Positions 45,409 to 58,040 of a DNA stretch of 64,000 nt are shown here, piece by piece. Position 1 is the stretch's first letter, and each line of letters starts with the position of its first letter. This DNA comes from Effrenium voratum (Eukaryota; Sar; Dinophyceae; Suessiales; Symbiodiniaceae), in the NCBI GenBank assembly GCA_963377175.1, contig CAUJNA010003497.1:277501-341500 (forward strand), read 5' to 3'. Made by a program: the position numbers and the translations under genes. Under the pieces are notes generated by a model. That model was given only the letters and a program-made list of their open reading frames with translations. It did no database searches and was not told the origin of the DNA.

Positions 45409-45473
45409 GGCTCGAGCGCGGCTAATGCGGCGCAGCTGTTCCACAGGCCTTCAGCCACGCTTTGCGCAGACTC
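45409..45473 (-). CDS. Unassigned host exon
   Basis: ESAQSVAEGLWNSCAALAAL then E and two bases, acceptor TTTCAG, GT donor (GTGATC). If the donor is not used the frame ends at TGA two codons later, so this could also be a terminal exon. No family recognised. Confidence 0.55.
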
Positions 45474-46243
45474 CTGAAACTCCAGAATGAGCACACGACT
45501 GGCCACTGACAACGGCAACAACAACCACGACAAAAAAGCAAACAAGTAATTACTTCAAGAGAGGAAAAAACAACTGTAGCCCACTCACCAAAAATGTCTC
45601 ATGACAAAGGGGTCGCTCGCGCCATTCCTTCGCGCAAAGAGGCATTTTCGCCATGAGACCCAGTCGTTGGAGACCCATTTCTTTCTCACTTGGACCTGGA
45701 TAAATCAACCAGCAACAAGAGTGCCGGTGCTCTAAACCCAGAAGTATTTTCTCGCTAACTTTCTCATTTGCCGGATAAAAAAAGAAAAGAAACACAAGGT
45801 GAACCGTGTGGGGCTATGACAATGACTAAATATCCACCAACAAGGGAACTCAAAGGTGAATAAAGGTCGGCTTTTTGTTGGGTCAACGTTTGTGGAAAGG
45901 CGGCTTCGCTCACGGACATGCTTTGAGTTATAGCCAATGCCAATTAATTAATCTTAGCTAGTCTGAAGTGGTTTCACCTGTGTCCAATTGCGGGGCCTTC
46001 GCCACAAGTGCCTTCGCGAACCTTTTGGGTTTCCCCCGAAGCTAAAATTCGCAGCACAAAAAGCTGCTCAACTCCAGACAAGACCTCCCTTGTACCCACA
46101 TTTCAGGGCAAACAAAACAACATAATAGTGATACTTACCTTGCGGGGGGTTCTCCCTTTGAATGTACTTGCTCCAAGAAATAGGTGTTCTGATAACTGCA
46201 CACCTGATGGTTTGGTGAACCCTGGCAACCCGAGAAGTCCCAC

Positions 46244-46330
46244 CCTGTTGAACTGGGACGTGTCGCTCATGGAAAAGCTGCGTGGGAACGCGGGGCCCGG
46301 TTGCAGCCGGAAAGCGGCGCTTGCCACTGC
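46244..46330 (-). CDS. Unassigned host exon
   Basis: 29 whole codons, AVASAAFRLQPGPAFPRSFS then MSDTSQFNR, acceptor CCCCAG, GT donor (GTGGGA). Phase 0 both sides. It may belong to the gene that includes 40728-45473. Confidence 0.58.
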
Positions 46331-48984
46331 CTGGGGGTGCAAGCCTCTCGCTTTCGAGTTCAGTCAAAGGGATCCTCAAGGAACCTTGAGTTCATTTCCC
46401 CCGAGACCAGGAGCTTCTGACGCGCACACTTTGTATGCCGTACTGCCCAAACTTTGCTCTGTGACCAATTTGGAGCCCATGATTTTGCGAGAAGCAAAAT
46501 CGCTCTAATAAAAACACCCAGGGTAGGTGTCGAACATTGTTTGGTTCTCCTTTTGGCTGCCCTTTTCACTTTTGAGTGGATTTGCAAAGAAAAAGCCAAA
46601 CTTGTTGTTTACCACTAGCCTAGTTTTTTTTCTTCCTCCGAAAGCTTATCTCGCGATTTGCTGCTCCACCCATAGCTCTGGCGTTCGCCGGACTGTGAGA
46701 GCCCGCGGCTCCACTCGCGCGCGTTTTTGGTTGGTTTCTTGTGTGCCTCGAAAGGGCGCTGCGAAAGCGGCTAAAGCAACCGGGAACCGGTTTAGTTGGA
46801 TTGAGGTTCGTGCGGGTCGATGGTTCGATTGGTCTTCTGGACTACTTGAAGTCTCTACACTTAAAACCAAACGGAAAGGTGCCTCATAACATTCACAAAA
46901 CCAAGCCAACCGATTGGTTAGTAAGAATATGATAAAACAAAGGCAACAAAAACAATGGCGCCTGGCACTGGGACTTCATTTAAAAAACACCAACAACACC
47001 CTGGTCATGTGTTGTTCGCCTCAGATAGCTCCTTCCTCAACTCAGAGTTCACGAGTAACATTCTTCGGCACGCTCTTGCTCAAAAGGCGAAAGTGGGAAT
47101 TGGTTCACCTCTTGGGTCCATGGCCGGATCGCGCGAAGAAAAATTGCCCAGCTGCTATCCCCAACAGCCCCGGAGCCTACCTGGGCTGAGACTTTGACAG
47201 CAAGCTCTCTTCTGAACGCTTACTTTGGGTATGTTTCTTTGATGGGGTCTTCTTTGGGGGGGTGGCCGTTTTGACATGAATCATGAAATCAAATAGCCAA
47301 GTGATAGGATGTTCAGATTGGATTGTTTTGAAGGTAAGCAAATTTTGTTTTTGGACTAATGGTTTTGAGCGGGTGTCAAAGCCTAAACAAGTTCCTGAAA
47401 CACCTTTATACGGTGCTTGGGATTGGTGGCTTGGGGACTTGAATCTTTGGCTCTTCAAGAGGCTGAGTGGGAAACCACCCCCGAACCTCCAATCCACCAA
47501 TCCAAACCACCTGAAGGACAAATGGGCTTGGCTCAAAATTAAACGATCGGAGGGGCAAACCGCAGGTTTTGGTCCATGTTTCCACTTACCAGGGCAACCC
47601 ATTTTGGGGACTCCGGTTTTTTGAGCAGCCAAATGAAATTTCGCAACACTTTGGGTCCGTTTCTGCTTTGAAGAACCCATTTTCCCGAGGCCATCCATTT
47701 TTGGACCTCACGACGCGTCCGCTGGGCGCGAGCCTTTGCGGGTGCGCAAAGGCAGGCAGACCCCACAAAAGGCTTCGGTTTTCTCTTTCGGCTTCCCTTT
47801 AGCCCCAAAAAGGGTACCCTGAAAAGACACCCATCCATGTGGGTCATGGTCATGGCTCCCTCAAAAGAAAACCTTGCCATGGATATCTTGGATATCTAAA
47901 ATCCCTCAAAGGTTGATGACTATCCTCCCAGCCCCAACTATACGTAGGCTTGTTTTTGTTTTTTCCTTCACAACACGTAAGAACTAGCACCCTACAAGGG
48001 CTGCTTCAGCACTTTGCACCGAACCACCATCCCTGGTGGGAATGGAGATGGAAAAAGGGTTTGCCTCTTTTTTGGGAGGGGGTGCGTTTTCTTGTTGGGG
48101 TTGCTTCAAAGAAAAATACAAAGGGAAAACCAGCCGTGTGTGAGTTAAGCTACGCCCCGGTTCCATGAAGGGAGCTGTTTGTGCCCATCTCAAATGAACG
48201 TCTGCTCGCCTGAAGGGCCCGGTGATCCCCTTTTGGCAACCCGCTGCATAAAACCAAAACCAGTGGCCCGCAAAACATAGCTGTGCACAAGCAAATCTGG
48301 CTCTTGAAAGACGGGTCTGTGTGGTGTTTGTACGGACAATTGCCACTAGTTGTGTCAACCGTGTTTTTGAACGTTTGTTTCGCGGTCCACATTTGCATAA
48401 CCCGGTTCTTGTCAGGTTGTTCGGAAACAAAAACGGAAATTCGTTGGTTGAGACCCGCTTTCGTGCGGAAAAATGGAAACAGTGGCCAAAGGGCCAAGGG
48501 AAACCATGGGCGGCCCAAAAGGTTAAAGCAGTCGATGGGAGTTGCTGGCAATCGAGGACAGGTAGCAATCTGAGGTTGACTCATCTCGGGGGGGAGTACA
48601 TGTTCGGATTTGCTGGCTTTCAAACCTTGGTTGGAAATGGGGTGCCGCAAATGGATCTCAGATCAGCTCCAGGACATTCGAGCATGTGGTTTGGGACAAG
48701 CGCGCGTTTGCCTGGACGTTCCGGTAGGTGCCAGCAAGATTGCACAGGAGAGAGCATGAGCCTCTAAACTGAAACCACAACATGATTCAAAATGATTCAA
48801 AATGATTGATAACCCCTGAACATGAATCAAAATGATTCAAAATGCTCACTTTGCTGGACCCAGTGTACTTCACTGCAAGAGGGTTGCTGACAAACAAACG
48901 CACATTTAACCCGTATCCCTAGGTTTTGGGCAACCTCTGGAAAAACACGACTGAGCCAACAGCGGCGTTTCTCAACGGAAACCC
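46331..48984. other. Probable intergenic or intronic stretch
   Basis: Contains a family E element (47520-47635). GC-rich patches at 46650-46730 and 47700-47760 are open in several minus frames without a fitting splice pair. This is a likely place for the boundary between the E2 gene and the next gene. Confidence 0.4.
47520..47635. repeat. Family E inverted-repeat element
   Basis: Starts AAATGGGCTTGGCTCAAAAT, ends GGTTTTTTGAGCAGCCAAATG. Shares CGCAGGTTTTGGTCCATGTT with the copy at 2271-2380. Confidence 0.75.
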
Positions 48985-49059
48985 CTGGGGCGTCCGGGAC
49001 TGGGGACTCGGGCCGCGCCATGCGGCGCGCAAAGCCGGCAGGAGCGATCTGCCCAGGAC
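48985..49059 (-). CDS. E2 gene exon, C-terminal region (low end uncertain)
   Basis: Starts VLGRSLLPALRAAWRGPSP after a CGCAG acceptor, in phase with the exon at 50360-50401 (SEGFRQ then VLGRSLLPAL). That is a plausible C-terminal helix of a large E2. The donor or stop is not fixed; the frame stays open to a TAG near 48920. Confidence 0.6.
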
Positions 49060-50359
49060 CTGCGAACTGCGAAGTGGGCGCCTTTTTGGGCCTGGAAACG
49101 AGCAGCAAATGACATGCCACCCTCAAACTATACAATGAACATGGGACATCAACTCCACTTCCTGGCCCGAAGAAGCTCAAACTGTTTTCTATGTATTACT
49201 AAAATGTGGTCCAAACCTGAAAGGTTGAAAGTTCAGGATCTCAGTGAACCAAAGCAATATCCTCGCAAATGGATGTTCCCATGTTCTGCCCACGTGGTAC
49301 CGTGGAAAGTGGGCAGGCAAGTCGTAAATACCGGAGATTCTCATGGCTACTCTGATTGCGGATGAATAAACCTAGCTGATTTGGATCAGGTGTGGTCACC
49401 TGTGATCCAGACCTCTTATGGGAGCAAAGGCTTCGCGATGAAAGGCATCCCCGGGGGCTGGGTATTCATCCTATGTTCCAACCATTCAACCTTTGGGTTG
49501 AAACGCAAGAGTTCGATCTCCAAGGAAGAGCAAGGCCATGTCCAGCCAAAAATTATTCCTATGCTTCCCCCAACGGCAACAAACTCAATTCGAATAGGCA
49601 ACCGCAAGGCGACGTTAAACACTAAGGTTTTGCACACTACCCCGAGGCGGAATCGACATGTTTTTGGGGGAGCATGTTGTTTTGCCCCATTTTCTGACCC
49701 TTTGCCTGTTTCTGGCTGTCAGGTGACCTCTGCACAGATGACAAATGCAATGTCCGGACTGCCTCCGGCCCCACCATCGGAGGTCCAGATATATAGTTCA
49801 CCTGCAAACACCCTTTGCAAGCCATTCACATTCCCAAGCCGGAAAGATGGAGATCCCCAAACAAGCCCTCATTTCCAAAGTGATCCCAGTGATGGCACTG
49901 GCCCAGGGCCCCCAGATGTAAAAAAAACAAACAAACAATCATCCTGGATTCTTACAAGGGGACACCCCCCCCCCCAAAACGAGCCAACCACGGGAAGGAC
50001 CCGAGGGCCCCGTCTCTTTTTGAAGGTCTCCAAAGTGGGTCGTTCCAAAAGGAACCAATGGCAAACCAGCTAGTTTGGGGATCCCCCTTATCTTGAGGCA
50101 AACCCCAGTGGAAAACCAAGAGGGCGAAAGCTTTAAACAAGCTAAGTTGAATTTCATAGACCGGACATAAAACAAAATAAAATAACCTGGGCTGTCCTCA
50201 GATCCCCGGCTAAAAGTTTAACTTTTAGTGGGTCAAATGCAAATCCCCGCTAAACACTAAAGCTAAAAAGCTACGGGTATGGCTGGGAGCCACCAAGAAA
50301 AGAGACAAGAGACCAGACCTCCCAACGGCCATCTTCCGGAAACCGAAACCGAAGCCGGC
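49060..50359. other. E2 gene intron
   Basis: A decayed family A-like segment near 49154-49250 and family B-like sequence at 50209-50300. No exon seen. Confidence 0.45.
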
Positions 50360-50401
50360 CTGGCGGAAGCCCTCGGAGTACCGGGCCGTGTCCGCCAAGG
50401 C
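50360..50401 (-). CDS. E2 gene microexon
   Basis: 14 whole codons, ALADTARYSEGFRQ, acceptor CGGAG, GC donor (GCCGGC). Joins in phase after ..LLAQAEE and before VLGRSLL. The extended open frame to the left of the acceptor (SHPE) is probably intron. Confidence 0.65.
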
Positions 50402-51710
50402 CTCCGGATGACTTGGGAACGAACGAGGTCCTCCAGTACTGGGCGCTAAAAGTGACTAACTTTTAGTGGGTTTAATGGAAATTACCACTAAACACTAATT
50501 AAAAGGCTAAACAGCTAAGGGGATGGCTGGGAGCCACCGAGATACATGGTTGTACCAACAAAGGTACTTATAAAATCACATATTGGCTTCAAATGACTTT
50601 CCAGGGTGCTTTTTTTTCTTTTCTGTAGTCTATCTTAGTAGGGAAATCCTTTTCCAAAAAAGGGTAAAAGGGCACTACTGGGGGACCTAGTCAAGTAACT
50701 GAAGCCTACAAACCACGAAGCGTTCTTGCTGACTAAACCGGCCTTCCCGCAAATGAAAAAAGAAATGCAAGGCAAATGGACAAGCCTGCTCTGCCCAACG
50801 GACCTGCAAAAGCTCACCTTCCGCAACCTTGACGAATGATTTAAGTACATGGGCATTTTTGTCCGGTGGCTCACCATTCATGGTAACTGGAAGACAAAAA
50901 CGGGGCAACACGTTGATTCCTTAAAACAAATTGCAATTCCGTTTCACTTTTGGGCACTACCTGAGGCCTAAGTTTCCAAGCGGCTCAGCTCTCCTTAGGC
51001 CTGGCACTCGATCAAAGCTCTGGATAGCAAACGGGATGCAGGATCGCATCGATTCCAAGACAGTACATGAAAGTCTGGCAGACCCTTCAGGAAGTTCGCC
51101 CAAATTCTGGCTCTTGCTATGGGGCGAACCTCCTGTAGAGCGTGGAGCTGTCTCCTGGGATCCAGGCGACCTATGGCAGCTGAGCCAGAATCATCCTCTT
51201 GTCCTAAATAACATCGACCCGAATCTTACTCAAGTCCGTGCAGTTTCAAAATGGAGGGTTGGCCAATCCTAATCCATAATCCTTGTGACACCCACTGCAA
51301 GGGGGGTTCGCCCCTTCGTGACGAGCTTTGATTCGGGATTGCCCATGAACAGCCCAGGAGGTGACTTGCTAGGCTCAGTGGGGAATGCCCACAGTTTGGA
51401 AATGAACCGGAAACGGATTCCCTTAAAGGAAACCAAATCGGGGCTGGCTTAAATCGGGATCACTCCATTTTCTCATTCCCTGTCTATCCAACAAGCAAGA
51501 AAACCATCCCCCACCCCATCCCCAACCATCCCGACACCCTGTAACTCGCCACCCACCCACCCACCCACCCACCCGCCCGCCCGCCCGCCCGCCCACCCAC
51601 CCACCCACCCGCCCAAACACAAGCAAAACCTTGATGTCCTATTGGATCCATCCCCCGGGCTCACTCGGCCAGCGGCGAGCACTCGGCCTCGCGCGCTCGC
51701 TCGCTCGCGC
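50402..51710. other. E2 gene intron with repeats
   Basis: Family B (50446-50540), part of family D (50640-50690), and a CCCA/CCCG microsatellite (51549-51613). Confidence 0.6.
51549..51613. repeat. (CCCA)n(CCCG)n microsatellite
   Basis: CCCA units switch to CCCG units and back to CCCA. Confidence 0.95.
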
Positions 51711-51767
51711 CTCTTCGGCCTGCGCCAGAAGCTTCGGGCCGTGAGAGGTGAAGTGCGCAGCAACCAC
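51711..51767 (-). CDS. E2 gene exon, end of the UBC fold
   Basis: 19 whole codons, VVAAHFTSHGPKLLAQAEE. Corresponds to the last helix of UBE2O/BIRC6-type E2 folds (xxxHFxxxxxxLLAQxEE). Acceptor CTAG, GC donor (GCGCGA). Phase 0; joins directly to ..PPKGFEE. Confidence 0.8.
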
Positions 51768-52080
51768 CTAGCGGCAGCCCGGGCGGCGGCCCACGGATTT
51801 CTACGGGGGACGGCCCAAGAAGGGGACGCTACCACCCGGAAAGTGCGGACACCAGACTCAGTCCGTGGACAAGATACAGCCATATTAGCAACAGACTGGG
51901 TATGTCGACCGAATTCTGCCTCTTAATGGGTATTCCTAGTGAAAAGTGCCAGTTTGTGCGCTAGTTGCTTGTTGATTTCAACTAGAAGCCCCTTCCACAA
52001 GGACAACAGGAAGAGGCTCCGGCTTTAAACAAAACTAAAGGTGCCCCCTGACAAGGTCAGACGATGCTCAAGCACATAAG

Positions 52081-52740
52081 CCTGGGATTGGCATGCCAAC
52101 CAAACACAAAACAAACAAACCAGCAAGCAAGCAAGCAAACAAACAGACAGACAAACAAACAGAAAGACGGAAAGACAGAAATACATAAAGACAGGAATAT
52201 AGAAAAAGAAAGGAAGAAAGGAAGAAGGAAGAAAGGAAGAAAGGAAGAAAGGAAGAAAGGAAGAAAGGAAGAAAGAAAGACAGAAAGAAAGAAAGAAAGA
52301 CGGACAGACAGACAGACAGACAGATACACAGACACACAGACAGACAGACACAGAGAGACACACAGACAGACACACAAACAGACAGACAGACGGACGGGCG
52401 GACGGACGGACGGATGGATGGACGGACGGACGGACAGACAGACACAGACAGACACAGACAGAGACAGACAGACACAGACAGACACAGACAAACAGACAGA
52501 CACAGACAAACAAACAGAGACACACAAACAGCCAGATAGACACACAGACAGACTAACAGACACAGACACAAAGACAAACAGGCCAACAGCAAGACAGACA
52601 TACAGACAAACAGGCAAACAAAGAAACAAACTTGCAAACAATCAAAGAACACACAACCAAACAAACAAACCAAAAACAACAATCAATCAATCGATCAATG
52701 AATCAACCAATAAATCAAACAAACAAATAAATAATCAAAC
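52081..52740. repeat. Compound tetranucleotide repeat block
   Basis: Successive zones of CAAA/CAAG, GAAA/GGAA, ACAG/GACA, GGAC and AATC units, purine-rich on the plus strand. The zones grade into each other, as expected from slippage with mutation of one seed. Confidence 0.95.
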
Positions 52741-53060
52741 AACAGTCCACCTCGCTTTCGGTGCGACGGTGGACTCCCCAGGATCTTCACCTCATGCCCC
52801 AATGACCTGCAGAAACATCGGTCCGATCGAGGGCCGCAGCTGATTGCCATGGCGTGTCTTAAAATGCGAAATCGCGGAAAATGACCCACAAGGCGGCACA
52901 AAGGTCTAAGAAAGCTACCTGGACCTTCAAACTACCCATAAGAATGGGATATCACACCACAATTTGGGGCTTTAACCCATGTTTAAGGGAGTTTTGAGAG
53001 GTCCAGGTATATGGGTGTGTCTCTTTTAGGGGGCCTCGACATGCAACATGGTACTATCGG

Positions 53061-53091
<31 letters not shown>
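53061..53091. repeat. Poly-A run (31 A)
   Basis: Uninterrupted A run. No coding upstream on the plus strand supports a retrogene tail. Confidence 0.95.
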
Positions 53092-53092
<1 letters not shown>

Positions 53093-53709
53093 AGGCCCAA
53101 CTGTGACTGAAGGTAGACCAACGGCGGAAAAGGTCAAAAGGTCGATTCGCTGCCACGGTCTGCCAGCCCTTAAACTCAAACACTGCGGTGCTCGCAACAA
53201 TTCCCTAAAGGGAACTCCGCCCCCTCTGACCTGGAAGTGTTCTGCAAATGCCGCTAGGGGCTGGGACTTGGGATTTGGAACGTTTGGGTGCTGGTCAGGG
53301 GTTTTGATTCCATGCTTTTCCCCACAAAGGCACAACTCGAGTCAACGAAATTCCAAGGGTCGCAAACCCCCCTCCTGTTGCAATTCTAGCTTAGTCATCG
53401 TTCCTAAACCTAGCTATTTCAATCTTGCCGTCAAGGCCGAAGATGCAAGACATCACCAGTGCCGCAGCTGAAACCCACATTTTCCGCAGCCGCAATTGGT
53501 GGGGATTGGAACTCCTGCTTCTTGTAGGGGGTAGATGGGAAACCTCGCCCGAACCACCAAACCACCAAACCACCAAACCACCAAACCAGCAATCCACCAA
53601 TCCACCAAACCCACTTAATGGGAAGCTGCACCATGGGGCAGCTCAGCAAAACGCCCAAAGGCCCCAAGACGCTCGGGCCGAGCGGTTCGGATCCATCGGA
53701 TCTTCCGGC

Positions 53710-53790
53710 CTCCTCGAAGCCCTTGGGAGGCTGCTGAAAGGTGTTCAGCGCCGCGCGCAGGGCGAGAAGCCGCACGTTCTCGTTGTACCT
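53710..53790 (-). CDS. E2 gene exon, C-terminal half of the UBC fold
   Basis: 27 codons, RYNENVRLLALRAALNTFQQ then PPKGFEE. YNEnvR..A followed by PPkxFEe is characteristic of large E2s (UBE2O and BIRC6 have YNE/YDxNIR and PPxxFE-like strings here). GC donor (GCCGGA). The acceptor is GAG before AGG, or slightly upstream (WSWE). A small exon between this and 56410-56440 is missing. Confidence 0.82.
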
Positions 53791-56409
53791 CTCCCAACTC
53801 CACTGAGAAAGGTTCAACAAAAACCATCCGAGCCACTAATGCTTCTCCGGAATATCAGGGGCCTAAAGAATTCAAATGGCGTAGGGCACTTCAAAACCAG
53901 GGTCATGATTCTAGTGGTAAACTGTTCATCATTTAGCCTGTACAAGATAGTAGGTATTCAGACAACAAGATCATGTAAAACCTGGAGGTAGAACAACTCT
54001 GCATGATTACAACAAGAAAAAACCGTGGTGGGAAAGCCCGGCAGAAACACCACAGCCGAAAGATTGGGTGTACAAGTATACGGTATACCTCCCAAATGAA
54101 TCAAATATCAGATTTCGGGGGAAGCCTTCTGGGTGAATAACAACATTTAGTCACCCTGCAATTCGGGAGCTTTTCCCGTTGCAAATGGAGTCAAGTCTGG
54201 ACTCGCAGCCGGAATCGGCAATCGGCGTTGCTCCAAAAACACAGGCCCCTTTGCAAGACATTTGGAATCGAAACCAAAGGAAGCGTACCCGAAAGGAGAT
54301 TTAATCATTTACTCACTTCCTGAGTGGAATGGTCAAAAAAAGCTCCAGCTTGTTAATTACCACTACAATGGTCTTCTCGAAAAGTGACTGACTTCCAATG
54401 GTCCAACCCAGGAAGTGAGTTTAGGAACGGCTCCAACTGACCCAATACAAAAAAGGCCAAAACGACCAATGACTGACTGGACCAACAGGGGGCCCCCACA
54501 AAGCACCACAGGAACTGTGAGCAGTGCCCAGCCATCGAGGGTCGAATTAAACGCTTCAGCCCAGTGATTCCGCTGCCCTGGTAGGCAACAAACCAAAAGC
54601 CAAGCTTTAAACACTCATGAAGGAAAATGCTGGTTACCTACTACAGTAAACTATAGTAATCCTATTTAACCGGGATTCATATGTGCATAAGGTTTATGAA
54701 GACCTCCCTATCCGCACACGAGGTGGAACCCTGGCCGAAATGGCACCGGGAAACACACTGGGCTCCCCAGCCACAAGTTTAACTTGTGGGAGAAATGGAA
54801 GCCACCACTAAACCAACCAACAAGCTGAACAGCTAAGGGACCGGATTCCCCCATTCCTGCAGAGCCAACGATTCGACCGACTTGCCAATCGGGCACAGGG
54901 CGGAGGCGTTGCGCCCGTGCTCTGTGTTAGCGTCCCCTGCGCCAATTCGAATGGACAGCCGACGGCCGAGGTTTGTCCAGTTGGGCAAAATCATTTTCCG
55001 GGCATTCATTTGTCTCCTATGATTCCTGTCATCATTGCTACATTGGTGTTGAAGAAGGGTTTTGTATCCAATTCCTTGGAGACTGGTTCCAATTAGAGTG
55101 GCCCCCTTAGTTAGTGGAAACTCGCCTGCCTTCGCAGTCGGACATGCAGTTTGCATCGGCTGCATGTTCCGAAACGCCCATCATTCCGAGATGGTCTCGA
55201 ACAGCAGCTGATGAGTTGAAGAACACGCCCTTATGTTAACCCCGGATTTATAAACCCCTGGTTGATTCATTTCGGGGTGTCCCCTTTTAGTGGGGATTCG
55301 GACAGGGAACACCCTCCTAATACTGGAACGGGTTCTACTTAGATCCTGGGTCAACATTAGTGCTCAACTTTGGTACAAAGTCTACGGAGAAGCGAGGGAT
55401 CTCGCGCTCGCGAGATCAGGAACGGGGGAAGTGGTTCGATGGACACATCAACGGCTGATGAAGCCTTGCCAAAGGGAACCCGGCGAAAAATGGGTTGCGC
55501 CGTTATCCCCATGTAAATGAATTCCCGCACGGGGACCTGACAAATCATGAACCAACTATACCCAAATCCCATGGGTTGAATGGCTATGTATTGACTATGT
55601 GGCCTGTGGCTTCGGTCCCAACCGTGGACAACTATAACTGTGGCTCGACAGCCGAATAGAAGAGCAAGTGTTGACCACCTACAAGGGACAGGCTGGGTTA
55701 GGCGTGCTGCTAAAAGTTACACACATTACGTCACCGATACGTGACACGTATTGCTAGTTTGTGAGGAAACCCTCATATTCCAGAAACTTGAAGAACGACG
55801 ATTGAAACAAAAAAAAAACGCCAAGTTTTGACAACCCTGCATGACACGACCGGTTCGCATTTAACCCCCCGCAACAAGTCACACTGGTTGCGCTTGTGGG
55901 GCTTTAAACGCATTTTGCAGAAGCATAAAACCGGCGAAATGTGTACTCAAAGAGCAACGATCCTCAAAAAGCCCAAGCAAACATCTCACTGGACCGACTT
56001 AAATTCTCTGACGAACGTTACTTGATGTCATTTGCGAAAGGAAGCCTGGAGGAACACCAGAAGGGCTGTTTGGGCAAGGTCTAAAGTGGGAGATGCTCTA
56101 TTGATCGCCCCAAAAGAAGCCAAAGGAAGGCAGATGCATCCATCCGGCCCCGTCTTCTCTGCGCGTGAAGGGACGGGTCACTCGTATCTCAGCTATGGTT
56201 GCATCGTCAAAATGTCCAGTCCAAGCGCTGCATTCACATGGAGAAGGCCCGGGTGTGTCGAAAGGGACCAAACAAACATGACTAGTTTCCTGTTGGTTTC
56301 CCTCTAAACCGCCCCGCCCCCCCAAAAAAAAGAAGTGGGTATCCTCAAACAAGGAACCACACCCGAGGTGAGAACGGGAAGCACGAATTCCCACAACCGA
56401 GCGCCAGGC
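53791..56409. other. E2 gene intron
   Basis: Family A copy at 54312-54419 and family B-like sequence near 54773-54840. The missing E2 exon (between NEPGHQ and RYNENV) should be here; I could not find it. Confidence 0.45.
54312..54419. repeat. Family A inverted-repeat element
   Basis: 108 bp, CTCACTTCCTGAGTGGAATG to CCCAGGAAGTGAG. Confidence 0.8.
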
Positions 56410-56440
56410 ATTGGTGCCCAGGCTCGTTGAAGTAGGGATC
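56410..56440 (-). CDS. E2 gene microexon
   Basis: DPYFNEPGHQ plus one base. PYFNEPG is nearly invariant in BIRC6/UBE2O-type E2s after the LVSxQxLxLVE helix. Acceptor GCCAG; GC donor in the same CAAT|GCC context as the kinase exon at 22963. Confidence 0.85.
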
Positions 56441-57169
56441 CTGGCCGCTGTATGTTGGCGAGTCTCTTGGGACGAAGGAATCCATGAATCTAGGGGTTCT
56501 AGGTCCTCCAATGGTCCTCCAGTGGAGAGGTTAGAATACGGGTTATGTTTTGATCTGTAGTTTATTTTAGTAGGGGAACCCTCCCCAAAAAAAGGCCAAA
56601 AGGACATTCCTGCGGGGCCTAGTAGGGGTTGAGTCCCATTCTCTTCAACCAAAACCGGATCCGTTTTCCCTAGGGGTCCGGAGGTTTTCCAGAAAGAAGG
56701 ATCCCTGGAAGGGAAGCTGCCCCTTGGAGACGGGGGCCGGGGACCGGGTTCTTTGTCTGGTGCCTAGATGGGAAAAGGCGGGAAGGGGTAGACCCGAAGG
56801 GTTGGACTACTCAACTGTTCGTTTATTGGTTGCTGCAACGACCCCTCGACATACGAACTGTTTCAACCAAAAGGCCTAAAGCCCAAAGATCCGACCAAAT
56901 AGCCATAAATGACCATTCACCCCTGGAACAAGGGGCCCCAAACTCGGTGAAGCTCCACTGGTTCGGAGTTCCTGGTTTCTTTGGTCGACCCCTATCAATC
57001 TCAACCGAGCGACTTCCTAAACGTGTCATTTGATGTGTCGTGTAATTTTACTAACGCCAATAGCTTACGCCACCTTCCGCGCGTGGAGTTTTTGCTTACG
57101 CACAGGTCGATATGACACGATTCTTGCTAAATATGTACACAGAGGTTTTCTCGGTTGCTTTCTGCTCCC

Positions 57170-57262
57170 CTGCTAAAAGCGTAACTTTTATTGGTTTAAT
57201 ATGGTTTAATGGACAACCCATTAGTTGGCACAAAGTTAAAGTCCTAACATCCAAGCAAAATG
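57170..57262. repeat. Family B element
   Basis: CTGCTAAAAGCGTAACTTTT through AAAGTCCTAACATCCAAGC, with a duplicated TGGTTTAATA inside relative to 43690. Confidence 0.7.
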
Positions 57263-57421
57263 CACCAAAACTTTGGACGCCGCTCAAGTGGTTCGTGGAC
57301 TGTACTAACTGAACGTTGGCTATGCCAGCCAAGGGGGTACCCTCCAAGAAGGACAATTTCCATTTCGAAAAAGGCACAGCATTGGATCCCCGGGTATGAG
57401 TTGACCCATGGTAAGAAACAA

Positions 57422-57514
57422 CTCACATCCGATCGAATGGATTGGGCAGAGCAAGTCTGAAGTTTTTGTTTGCCACGAAACTGGTCGCTAAGGTTCAGGC
57501 ACTCAAGGAGTAAG
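57422..57514. repeat. Family A element, diverged
   Basis: CTCACATCCGATCGAATGGA to ACTCAAGGAGTAAG. Ends decayed, internal part recognisable. Confidence 0.55.
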
Positions 57515-58004
57515 ACAATGATTACTCGGATCCAAGTAAAAGGACAGCTACTTCTGTGGAATCGCTCGTTTTTACCCCTATCGGTGGAATCGCTGGAAAC
57601 CTATGAAACAAAACATCGGAGTGTCCTTTTAGGAGAGTACCTTTATTGCCTGGTTTTAAGGGAAACCACAAGAAAACCACCCATTTGGTCGTATTGGAAA
57701 CCTGATTGAGACCCAGTTCGTTTGAGTCGTCTGTTTGGAAACCAAAATACACCATGCAAACATTTGCATTGTGCATCAAGAACCCGAAAAAAGGAGGTTC
57801 TGGCAAATAACCCGCTTTTCGAATCCAAAGCCTGGTTTTCGGACACTGTGTTTTAGATTACGGGTTCTTGCGGGATAATTACGGGTTTTGTACGGGTTAA
57901 TTATGGGTTTTTAAGGGTTCTGAAATAATTATACACAAAAAACAAAGCAAAACACGGCAGACTCATTCAGCTGTGCAACCGAAACCGTTCGAATCCGCAG
58001 GAGC

Positions 58005-58040
58005 CTCCACGAGCACAAGGCCCTGCAGGGACACCAAGAC
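58005..58040 (-). CDS. E2 gene microexon
   Basis: 12 whole codons, VLVSLQGLVLVE, the helix after the active-site loop (LLQVLVSxQxLxLV in the family). Acceptor CAGCAG, GC donor (GCTCCT). Confidence 0.85.

Larger units (their letters stand above)
51768..53709. other. E2 gene intron with a large simple-repeat block
   Basis: Dominated by the tetranucleotide block 52081-52740 and a poly-A run at 53061-53091. Open frames across the block are repeat artefacts. Patches at 53105-53266 are open on the minus strand but were not assigned. Confidence 0.6.
56441..58004. other. E2 gene intron with repeats
   Basis: Family D (about 56500-56632), family B (57170-57262), family A (57422-57514). No exon seen. 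Confidence 0.55.

Noticed and set aside
52025..52843. Long frames with Cys/Leu/Ser/Val repeats on the minus strand and Lys/Arg/Thr/Asp on the plus strand
   Set aside because: They come from tetranucleotide repeats, not from selection for protein.
53105..53266. Minus-strand frame PLAAFAEHFQ as the E2 helix containing HF
   Set aside because: The exon at 51711-51767 (AAHFTSHGPKLL) fits the E2 family and the phase much better.
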